From an uncultured Lachnospiraceae bacterium (GTDB taxonomy: Bacteria > Bacillota > Clostridia > Lachnospirales > Lachnospiraceae): a stretch of 17,091 nt of DNA. Location: positions 1-17,091 of the forward strand of contig CAJUOE010000204.1 in NCBI GenBank assembly GCA_910587895.1, read 5' to 3'. Below, piece after piece: positions 6,029 through 13,400 of this stretch; position 1 is the stretch's first letter, and every line of letters begins with the position of its first letter. The translations under genes were made by a program, and so were the position numbers. The notes beneath the pieces were generated by a model. That model ran no database searches. It saw nothing but the letters and a program-made list of their open reading frames with translations, and was not told the origin of the DNA.

Positions 6029-6068
6029 AATTCCCCACCGACATCAGTCGATGGGGGACATTTACTTC
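6029..6068 (-). ncRNA. Solitary, inverted type III antitoxin unit
   Basis: On the minus strand, GTAAATG (6065-6059) is followed by a hairpin made of CGATGGGG (6049-6056) and CCCCACCG (6033-6040), then AATTTG. It is nearly identical to the third unit of the array at 3937-3976. Upstream it keeps the same promoter (6076-6104) within a 61-nt match to 3786-3846. Units 1 and 2 are missing, as expected if recombination between GTAAATG boxes collapsed the array. No toxin-like frame follows; the next gene in this direction is the lipoprotein at 5464-5937. Confidence 0.65.
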
Positions 6069-6075
6069 TAACCAT

Positions 6076-6104
6076 AGTATATATAGATTGTGAGAAAAAA
6101 TCAA
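6076..6104 (-). promoter_or_regulatory. Promoter of the solitary antitoxin unit
   Basis: On the minus strand, TTGATT (6104-6099) and TATACT (6081-6076) are 17 nt apart, close to the sigma-A consensus. Transcription would start at about 6070, just ahead of GTAAATG. The -10 is better than that of the copy at 3801-3829. Confidence 0.7.
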
Positions 6105-6120
6105 CCTGTTTCTTAATTTA

Positions 6121-6271
6121 TGGAATATGGTTTTCGATAAAAGAATCTCCTTTACTTTTCACGGGGTGGGGGAAAGTAACTATATGCATTTTTGTGGAGC
6201 CGGTTGTTTAATGTACTGGTTTACGCAAGCAGAGGCTTTTGCCATCGCTAAAAACGTCCCTGGATGGCGAG
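6121..6271. other. Intergenic stretch without recognised content
   Basis: Between the solitary antitoxin unit and the stop codon of the DUF5713-like gene I see no coding frame or clear signal. The short reading frames here are antisense to, or extensions beyond, the neighbouring gene. Confidence 0.4.
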
Positions 6272-6598
6272 CTACCATTCGCGTTCGCCAATGGCATCTT
6301 CCACATCGAGGTCAATATCAAACCATTGCAGGACATAGGCGACGGTCTCGCCGATGCTTTCCCTTGCGCCGGTTTCGATTTCACTGTCATTTTCCTCAAA
6401 TTCTTCCTGCAAATCGTTAATTGCCAGTGTCATTTCATCGAATTTTTCCTGTATTTTCTGTAAATCAAGTTCCCCTGATTCCAGAAAAATGATCACGTTT
6501 TGTATCAGGGTTTTGATTTTATCAACCATAAAATCAGGGAAATATTCATCCTGATACATATCTTTCAGCAATCTGTAATTTTCATCAAAGGTTTTCAT
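6272..6598 (-). CDS. DUF5713-like protein
   Basis: This is a 108-residue acidic cytoplasmic protein. The N-terminal LLKDMYQDEYFPDFMVDKIK, the following helix (FLESGELDLQKIQEKFDEM) and the EEFEENDSEIETGARESIG motif at residues about 64-82 match the layout of DUF5713 proteins, which have DxYFPxFLVxKGK and EEFxENDSEIETxAR. No biochemical role is established to my knowledge. The ATG at 6596-6598 is preceded by AAGGAGG at ideal spacing. It is transcribed divergently from the sigma factor gene, with about 215 nt between the two starts. Confidence 0.7.
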   Translation of the reverse strand: MKTFDENYRLLKDMYQDEYFPDFMVDKIKTLIQNVIIFLESGELDLQKIQEKFDEMTLAINDLQEEFEENDSEIETGARESIGETVAYVLQWFDIDLDVEDAIGEREW

Positions 6599-6771
6599 GA
6601 CGCGCCTCCTTTTATTAAGTATAATATGTATAGCATATTTTATTCTATATGGGAGGGATTGTCACGTTAAAGTGTGAAAGTATCTTCCTGTTTGTTCCGA
6701 GATAAGTAAAATTTTTCTGAACCAAAGCTGAAGTTATTACAATGTATAGATGAAAGGGTAAAAAACCTGAA

Positions 6772-6783
6772 ACAGACGTCTGT
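6772..6783. promoter_or_regulatory. Perfect 12-bp palindrome ahead of the sigma factor gene
   Basis: ACAGACGTCTGT is self-complementary over 12 bp and lies 31 nt upstream of the chosen ATG (6815). It could be an operator for a dimeric regulator or a hairpin in the leader. No matching second site was noticed in the window. Confidence 0.35.
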
Positions 6784-6814
6784 GGAAAAGGTGCAAATGT
6801 TACTGGAGGAAACC

Positions 6815-7345
6815 ATGAACAAAGTACAACTGGAACAATGCATCCATGAGTATGGAAAAGATATTTATACGTTTTGCAATCAGATTACCGGGAACCGCCA
6901 GGAGGCGGAAGACCTCTATCAGGATACTTTTCTGAAAGCAATGGAATTGCAGGAAAAGATGGATTACGGTCAGAACCCCAGAAGTTATCTGGTGTCTGTT
7001 GCCCTGCGCATCTGGAAGAACCGCAGAAGGAAGTATGCCTGGCGCCAGCGAATTGCCGGAACCTGTGCGTTGACGGAAGAGGCGGTAAAAAGCTGTGTGG
7101 AAGAACAGGCATATTCTGCGGAAGAAACCATTCTCAAGCGGGAACTGGAGGAGCAGGTGAAACAGGCAGTAAGAGAATTGAGTGAAAAGTATCGTGTCGT
7201 GGTGTATCTCTACTATACCCTTCAGCTTTCCGTGGAGGAAATCTCACAGGCGATGGGAATTCCCGCGGGAACGGTAAAAAGCCGGTTGCACAAGGCCAGA
7301 ACTTTGTTGAAGAAAGAATTGGAGGTTGTTTATGATGAAGTATGA
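6815..7345 (+). CDS. ECF-type RNA polymerase sigma factor
   Basis: This 176-residue protein has the two-domain layout of extracytoplasmic-function sigma factors. Region 2, with NRQEAEDLYQDTFLKA at about residues 27-42, binds the -10 element and core polymerase. Region 4, with LSEKYRVVVYLYY, then LSVEEISQAMGIPAGTVKSR and LHKARTLLKKEL, is the helix-turn-helix that reads the -35. The ATG at 6815 has a GGAGG box seven bases upstream and is preferred over a GTG at 6782, which lacks one and lies inside a palindrome. The last codons overlap the next gene by 14 nt, which couples translation of the factor with its probable regulator. Its target promoters and the inducing signal cannot be read here. 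Confidence 0.92.
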   Translation: MNKVQLEQCIHEYGKDIYTFCNQITGNRQEAEDLYQDTFLKAMELQEKMDYGQNPRSYLVSVALRIWKNRRRKYAWRQRIAGTCALTEEAVKSCVEEQAYSAEETILKRELEEQVKQAVRELSEKYRVVVYLYYTLQLSVEEISQAMGIPAGTVKSRLHKARTLLKKELEVVYDEV

Positions 7346-8525
7346 CATGGATGAATTATTAAGAAATGCCCTTTCTTCAAAAACAGAGCCGGATGCACGG
7401 CTCAATGAGGATTTAATCAGAAAGTTTCAGGAAAAGGAGAGACAGGCTATGAGTAAAAAGAACAGATTTAAAATACCGGCAGTCGCTGCGCTGGCAGTTT
7501 TGGCGCTTACGGCGGCATCGGTTACAGGATATGCCACATGGAAATATTTAACGCCCAATCAGGTGGCGAAAGTAGCAGAAGACCAGGGGCTTGCGGCAGC
7601 GTTTGAAAGCGAGGACTCTGTGGCGGTAAATGAGACGCAGGAGTGCGGCAATTACAGGATTACGCTTTTGGGAATTGTATCCGGGAAAAACTTAAGCAAA
7701 TATCTCATCGAAGATGAGGCGGGAAATGTCTCAAAGGATCGCACGTATGTGGTGACGGCGATTGAAAATGCAGATGGAACGCCGAGGCCGGCTATCAGTG
7801 ACGACCGTTACGGAGAAGACCCGTTTTTCGTTTCTCCATTGATTCAGGGCTTAAATCCGGCATTTTACAATCTTGTGACCATGGGAGGCGCATATTTTGA
7901 GACGGTGCAGGACGGTATTCAATATCGGATTGCGGAATGTGACAATGTGGAGAAATTTGCGGACCGTCCGGTTTATCTCTGCGTCAGCGATGGAAATTTC
8001 TATAACAACGAGGCATATCGGTATGATGAAAAGAATGGCGCAATCAGCCGCAACGAGGATTATTCAGGAGTCAACGCCTTGTTTGCACTTCCTTTGGATG
8101 GGAGTAAGGCGGACAAAGAAGAGGCGGAATCATATCTCAAATCTCTGGAAGATGAGTTGAATGGGGAAAAGAATGATTCTAAAGAGGAGGTTTCCGCGGA
8201 AAATGAAGAGGCGGATATTACAGGCCAGGCGGCAGAGGAAAGCAAAAACTGGAAAGAGGCTGATTTTGAGAAAAACACAGAGCTGGTGAAGGAGCTGGAA
8301 GTTGCCCCTGATGCGGAGGGAAATTTTGTTTACCAGTACCAGATTGGCGAGGATGGAATTTCTTCGAGCGGCACACTTGGAAAAGAGGATATCGAGGAAA
8401 GGGACGAGGGGAATATGGCAAAATTCCGTACGGTGATAGGGGGTGAGCAGAGCGCGTATATTGAGACCTACACGCTGAAGGAAGATGGGTCGATGCTCTT
8501 GCGCGTCTATGAATACAGCAGGTAA
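7332..8525 (+). CDS. Membrane-anchored probable anti-sigma factor
   Basis: This 398-residue protein starts at the ATG at 7332, six bases after GGAGG (7321-7325), overlapping the sigma factor gene. A cytoplasmic helical part (residues 1-46, DELLRNALSSK, then RKFQEKERQAM) is followed by one membrane segment (about 48-68, PAVAALAVLALTAASVTG). The large outside part contains beta-rich segments and a very acidic linker near residues 260-315 (EEAESYLKSLEDELNGEK and onward). This topology, and being second in an operon with an ECF factor, fits an anti-sigma factor that holds the factor at the membrane until an envelope signal arrives. The cytoplasmic part shows no zinc-binding HxxxCxxC motif, so it is not of the classical ZAS type. 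Assignment is from context and topology. Confidence 0.75.
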   Translation: MMKYDMDELLRNALSSKTEPDARLNEDLIRKFQEKERQAMSKKNRFKIPAVAALAVLALTAASVTGYATWKYLTPNQVAKVAEDQGLAAAFESEDSVAVNETQECGNYRITLLGIVSGKNLSKYLIEDEAGNVSKDRTYVVTAIENADGTPRPAISDDRYGEDPFFVSPLIQGLNPAFYNLVTMGGAYFETVQDGIQYRIAECDNVEKFADRPVYLCVSDGNFYNNEAYRYDEKNGAISRNEDYSGVNALFALPLDGSKADKEEAESYLKSLEDELNGEKNDSKEEVSAENEEADITGQAAEESKNWKEADFEKNTELVKELEVAPDAEGNFVYQYQIGEDGISSSGTLGKEDIEERDEGNMAKFRTVIGGEQSAYIETYTLKEDGSMLLRVYEYSR

Positions 8526-8551
8526 GGCGTGCAGCAGATAAAGAAGGGAAA

Positions 8552-8644
8552 CTGCAAATAGAAGGGCGGCAGAGTAAGAGGACAGCTGCAAATAGAAGAG
8601 CGGCAGATATAGGAGCGGCAGATATAGGAGGCAGATATCAGGAG
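8552..8644 (+). repeat. Nested tandem repeats between the sigma operon and ttcA
   Basis: A 22-nt block beginning CTGCAAATAGAAG occurs at 8552-8573 and again at 8586-8607 with one mismatch. A 15-nt unit GCGGCAGATATAGGA occurs at 8600-8614 and 8615-8629, followed by a third degenerate unit at 8630-8644. The block lies just after the stop of the anti-sigma gene and has no evident coding role. Slippage could change copy number. Confidence 0.75.
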
Positions 8645-8675
8645 TAAAATCCGGTATCTGTCTCTTGCTATTTTT
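8632..8675 (+). terminator. Possible terminator of the sigma factor operon
   Basis: CAGATATCAGGA (8632-8643) and TCCGGTATCTG (8650-8660) can pair around a short loop with one bulge. A run of five T occurs only at 8671-8675, ten bases after the stem, so efficient intrinsic termination is uncertain. The region overlaps the ttcA promoter. Confidence 0.4.
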
Positions 8676-8693
8676 GTCCTGAGTCCGTATAAT
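8665..8693 (+). promoter_or_regulatory. Sigma-A-type promoter of the TtcA-like gene
   Basis: TTGCTA (8665-8670) and TATAAT (8688-8693) are separated by 17 nt. The start codon of the next gene lies 23 nt beyond the -10, with AAAAGGAG between, leaving a very short 5' leader. Confidence 0.7.
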
Positions 8694-8716
8694 AGGCAGA
8701 GAAAAGGAGAACGCAT

Positions 8717-9568
8717 ATGCAGCAGAGAGAAAACGCGTTACAGAAGACGCAGGAGATAGAAAAAAGCATCCGTAAAAAATTTCACAAGCAGCTTTTTTCC
8801 AGGTTTGCCAGGGCGGTTCGGGATTATAAGCTCGTGCAGGAGGGGGATCGGGTTGCCGTCTGCATTTCCGGTGGAAAAGATTCCATGCTGATGGCGAAAT
8901 TATTCCAGGAAATACAGAGGCATCGGAAGGTCTCGTTTGAGCTGGAATTTCTGGTGATGGATCCGGGCTACCTGCCGCAGAATAGACAGCTTATCGAAGA
9001 AAATGCGGCGAAAATGGGGATTCCCATTACTGTTTTTGAGACAGATATTTTCGGCGCGGTATATGAGGTTGAAAAATCGCCTTGTTATCTCTGCGCGCGG
9101 ATGCGCAGGGGGCATTTATACCATCAGGCAAGAGAGCTGAAATGTAATAAGATTGCCCTGGGGCACCACTATGATGACGTGATTGAGACGATCCTCATGG
9201 GGATGCTCTACGGCGGACAGGTTCAGACCATGATGCCGAAACTCCACAGTACGAATTTTAAAGGGATGGAGCTCATTCGTCCCATGTACTATATCCGGGA
9301 GGATGATATCAGACACTGGCGGGATTACAATGATCTGCATTTCCTGCAATGCGCCTGTCGGTTTACCGAAAACTGTACGGATTGTGAGCCGGATGGCAGG
9401 AGCGAGTCAAAACGCATGGAGATAAAACATCTGATTGCGGAAATGAAAAAAATCAATCCGTTTGTGGAGGCAAATATTTTTAAGAGTGTGGAAAATGTAA
9501 ATTTGAGTACCATCATTGCCTACAAGGAACAAGGCGTACGCCATCATTTTCTGGATGGTTATGAATAA
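8717..9568 (+). CDS. ttcA: TtcA-like tRNA thiolation enzyme (PP-loop ATPase)
   Basis: The product is 283 residues. The PP-loop SGGKDS at 51-56 binds ATP and activates the target cytidine by adenylation. C123 and C126 in the CYLCARMRRG motif, with C212 or C214 further on, match the three cysteines that hold the [4Fe-4S] cluster in TtcA. The HHYDDVIET motif at 150-158 is also conserved in the TtcA/TilS superfamily. TtcA makes 2-thiocytidine at position 32 of certain tRNAs. An extra cysteine pair (C220, C223) follows, so a related TtcA-like activity is possible. The ATG at 8717 has an AAAGGAG box. The gene lies 70 nt before a ThiF/MoeB-type gene on the same strand, with which it may be co-transcribed. 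Confidence 0.85.
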   Translation: MQQRENALQKTQEIEKSIRKKFHKQLFSRFARAVRDYKLVQEGDRVAVCISGGKDSMLMAKLFQEIQRHRKVSFELEFLVMDPGYLPQNRQLIEENAAKMGIPITVFETDIFGAVYEVEKSPCYLCARMRRGHLYHQARELKCNKIALGHHYDDVIETILMGMLYGGQVQTMMPKLHSTNFKGMELIRPMYYIREDDIRHWRDYNDLHFLQCACRFTENCTDCEPDGRSESKRMEIKHLIAEMKKINPFVEANIFKSVENVNLSTIIAYKEQGVRHHFLDGYE

Positions 9569-9638
9569 GAAATAAAGAATGATTGGAAAGACAGCAGCAT
9601 AAATTGACACGCATGTTAGTCTGGAAAGAGGGAAAACC

Positions 9639-10409
9639 ATGGAATTTACAGCAGAGCAGCAAATGCGCTATGCGAGGCATATCGCATTGCAGGAGGTTGG
9701 CGAAGAAGGGCAGGAGAAATTATTAAGCGGCAGGGTGTTGGTGATCGGCGCGGGGGGTCTGGGGTCGCCGGCGGCAATGTACCTTGCAGCGGCAGGCGTG
9801 GGCCATATCGGGATTGCGGATGCGGACGTCGTGGATTTGTCCAACCTTCAGCGGCAGATTGCCCATGGAACGAAAGACGTGGGGAAGGCGAAGGTGAAAT
9901 CCATGCAGGAAACAATTGAGCGGATGAATCCGGACGTCAGAGTTCATACGTATCCAATGTTTGTGGAGGAAGGAAACATCATGGGCCTTCTGGAAGATTA
10001 TGATTTTGTCCTGGATGCCACGGATAATTTCGACGCCAAATTTTTGATTAACGATGCGTGTGTGAAGGCGGGTAAGCCGTTCTGCCATGCAGGCATTCTG
10101 GGCTTTGCAGGACAGCTGATGACGTATGTGCCGGGGAAAGGTCCCTGTTACCGCTGTATTTTTCGCAATCCGCCGCCGAAGGACGCGGTTCCAGGCTGTG
10201 CGCAGGTGGGGATTATCGGAGCCGTGCCGGGGGTTATCGGCAGCCTTCAGGCGATGGAGGCGTTGAAATTTCTTGTGGGTGCGGGGGAACTTCTTACGGG
10301 AAGACTTCTGACTTATGATGCGCTGAAGATGGAGTTTCGCACAGTGCGGTTACCGCATCAGGTACCGGACTGCCCGGTTTGCAAGGTAAGCTTGCAGGAT
10401 TCTGAATAA
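9639..10409 (+). CDS. ThiF/MoeB/HesA family E1-like adenylyltransferase
   Basis: This 256-residue protein adenylates the C-terminal Gly of a ubiquitin-like sulfur carrier (ThiS or MoaD type) so that it can be thiocarboxylated for thiamine or molybdopterin synthesis. Visible motifs are RYARHIALQEVG at the N-terminus, the nucleotide-binding GAGGLGS (37-43), the DLSNLQRQ segment (66-73), the DATDNF loop (126-131), and the zinc-binding pairs C170xxC173 and C245xxC248. C187 in the AVPGCAQVG stretch is a candidate catalytic cysteine. It has no C-terminal rhodanese domain. No sulfur carrier gene lies nearby, so choosing between ThiF and MoeB is not possible; the formate dehydrogenase fragment at the other end of the window indicates a molybdopterin user. 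The ATG at 9639 follows AGAGGG. Confidence 0.88.
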   Translation: MEFTAEQQMRYARHIALQEVGEEGQEKLLSGRVLVIGAGGLGSPAAMYLAAAGVGHIGIADADVVDLSNLQRQIAHGTKDVGKAKVKSMQETIERMNPDVRVHTYPMFVEEGNIMGLLEDYDFVLDATDNFDAKFLINDACVKAGKPFCHAGILGFAGQLMTYVPGKGPCYRCIFRNPPPKDAVPGCAQVGIIGAVPGVIGSLQAMEALKFLVGAGELLTGRLLTYDALKMEFRTVRLPHQVPDCPVCKVSLQDSE

Positions 10410-10488
10410 ATATTTGATAGTTACAAATTGGCAGGAACATGTTAAAATAAAATATAATTCAGTTGCATCATGAAAAAGGAGGGATTCT

Positions 10489-13400
10489 ATGAAAACAGGA
10501 ATGTTTAAAAAATTGATGGCATTTGCTTTGGCAGCAAGCATGGTGGTTCCGTCGGTTCCGTCTCTGGCAGCACAGCAAGGGGGCGCACAGGAACAGGCAG
10601 AGGCCGTCGATGACAGCCGTGCAGTAGATAAGACAGCTACACTGCATTTTGATGCGGATCCGGCGAACAGCAAGGCGGAGGTGTTTCACGGCTCTACCGG
10701 ATTTTTGTATGGCGTCAGCGAGGTTGGCGTGCCATCTGCGGACTTATTAAGCGCCATTTCTCCGAAGATTCTTGTGCAGAAAGCAGCGGGGGGACAGCAG
10801 CACCCATCCGGGGATGGCTATCGCCTGACGCCTTTTCTTCGGGAATGCGGCGTAGAAAATATCCAGGTTTACCTTCAGGATTATTACCTGCAATGGCCGT
10901 ATGAGTCGAAAGGCATTGATGATTATCAGGAAAAAGTACAGGCCATCGTGGAGAAGATGATAGAGGGCAAGACGGAAGAAGAGATTGCGGCGTATAGTTT
11001 TGTACTGTTCAACGAGCCGAACGACATCTGGTATCGGGGACAGCTTACGACTTTTCTTAACGACTGGCTTACGATTTACAATACGGTAAAAGAGATTAAT
11101 CCGAATCTCAAAGTGGCAGGGCCGAATTTCTCCGTATACGACGGAGATGCGTACAGGTCATTTTTTGCATTTTGCCAAAAGAATGACTGTCTGCCGGAAT
11201 ACATAACCTGGCATGAGCTGCAGAAAGATAAGCTGGCAAGTTTTAAGTCTCATTGCGACCAGGTCAGGGAATATGTGGATGTTTATTATGTGGACTCAGA
11301 TATAGAGCCGATACTGTTTGTCAATGAGACGGTGAATTTTGATGATGTGGGAAATCCCGGCGCGCTGGTGAACTGGCTGTCCATTTTTGATGAGGAGGAC
11401 GTCTATGCGTCCCTGCCATACTGGGGACTTGCCAATTCCATGAATGAGCTTGCGGCGGATACAAATAAGCCCAACGGTGCGTGGTGGGTGTACAAATGGT
11501 ACGCGCAGATGACTGGAAAGAAAACGCCTTTGAAGCTTGAAAATATTGATGGGCCAGGCGCTTATGGGAGATTGTATGGACTGACGAGCGTGGACGATGA
11601 CGCGGGTTTTGCCTACAGCCTCTTTGGCGGACAGAAAGGCGCCCAGACGGTCAGCATTGAAAATATCACTTCCACAAAGACGTTTCGGGATGCAGACAAG
11701 GCGCATGTGAAACTTTACAGCACGAAATTTACCGGGCATCATGGATTTGCAGATGAGATTCCAGTGGAATTTGAGGGAAATATTGCATTTACAGGGGATG
11801 ATCTCGTGTTTACGGTTCCGGATGCGGAACTGATGGATGCCTTTTATGCCGTGATTACCCCGGCGGTAGGGGAGCAGACCAGCACGATTGCGTCCTATGA
11901 GAAGAACTGGGAGCAGACATACGAGGCGGAAGATGCGGCGATGATTGGCGGGGCGAAGGCCTATACCAAGACAAACGGCACGGACCTGGCGCGCTCCAAC
12001 CGTGCGGAAGTGGGCAGCCTCGACACGGAGGAAGATGGCGTGGAGTTTACCGTGGACGTGCCCAAAGACGGTAAATACCGCATGAATATTTATTATTCCA
12101 GCCAGGCGCCGCAGGTGGATCCGCAGACGCTTGCGTATGTTGCCAGCGGCGGGCAGAACCGTGCCATCGGCGCGCTCTGTACGCATACGCTTACGGTTGA
12201 CGGTGGGGAGCCTCAGGAACTTGTCTACGACTCTACGGTAAAATGGGGTTATTACAACTATAAGACGGTTTATCTGGAGCTGGAAGAAGGACAGCATAAG
12301 TTGAAAATCATGTACAAAGGGGAGTCCCAGAAGGGGAAGGAATTAAATTCCATTCTTTGCGCCTTGCTGGACAAGATTGACCTGACATTTATGGAGAATG
12401 AACAGGCGGTGATTCAAATTGAACCGGAGGAACTGGCAGCCAGCCAGAGAGGGTTTGTGTTGTCCCGGCAGGGTAGTTATTCCGGGGCAGGCAGCCTTTC
12501 CGGAAGCGGTACGTTTGATTTTTATGTTTGCGCCCCGAGGGATGGTTATTATACGTTGGGGACTGCGGGCAGCGGAACGGCGACCCTTTCTAAGAGCCGT
12601 GTGAATTATGCATTGGACGCCAGAGCGGAGTCAAAAGTCAGCGTGGACTGGATGGAGCTGTTTCAATTTAAGCTGGGAAATCAGGATGCGGGCAAGGTTT
12701 ATCTCACGGCAGGCATCAACCATCTGCGCATGAGCGGAAACGGACTTGTGCTGGATTTCCTGACATTCACGGAAGAAGCAGGGCTGACAGCGGACAAATC
12801 AGATACGGTAGAGGCAGAGAACTGCGTGCTTACGGGCAGCGGAATTTTTGATGACGAAGAAGAATATCCCTATCTTTTAGGCAGCGTGGAAGTGCCGGAA
12901 GTGATTGCAAAGCAAACGGCATCCGGCGGCAAGGCAGTCGAGGGATTCCGTGGCGGAAATGACAATTGCCTGACGCTGAGAGTCAATGCAGCGGAGGCCG
13001 GAGATTACAAGCTTTCGGTGTTTTATTCCAACAATGAGCCTGCACCTGTGATGAAGACGCAGGAAGGGAAAAATTATGTGCATCCCTACAACACGGATCT
13101 GGTGGAGCGTTACATGCAGATTTCTGTGAACAACGAGACGCCCAAGACCGTGTATTTCAGAAATACTTTTTGCTGGGATACGTACAGGAATACGATTATA
13201 GACGTAAAACTGCAAAATGGGGAGAATGTCATTACCTTTACGAACGACAACTCCTATAAATTCAGCCAGCTGCAGGATGATTTTACGCCGAGGATGGACA
13301 AATTTGTAATTGCTCCGGCGAAAATTGCGGGCGCACCGGAAGAAGTTGTAAATCCTCCGGTGAAGAAGGAGAATGCGATTAGCGGAATTGCATCCGACAT

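Noticed and set aside
3786..6119. Insertion sequence with terminal inverted repeats
   Set aside because: The arms are internal promoter-plus-RNA units rather than termini. No transposase is encoded between them, and no target duplication is visible outside.
10428..10458. Promoter TTGGCA/TATAAT ahead of the glycosidase gene
   Set aside because: The 19-nt spacing is poor. TATAAT at 10453-10458 may be a real -10 element, but I could not pair it with a convincing -35.
11296..12297. 333-codon minus-strand reading frame, and a similar one at 12877-13920
   Set aside because: Both are antisense to the secreted glycosidase gene, are rich in Arg, His and Phe as expected of shadow frames, and have no family resemblance.
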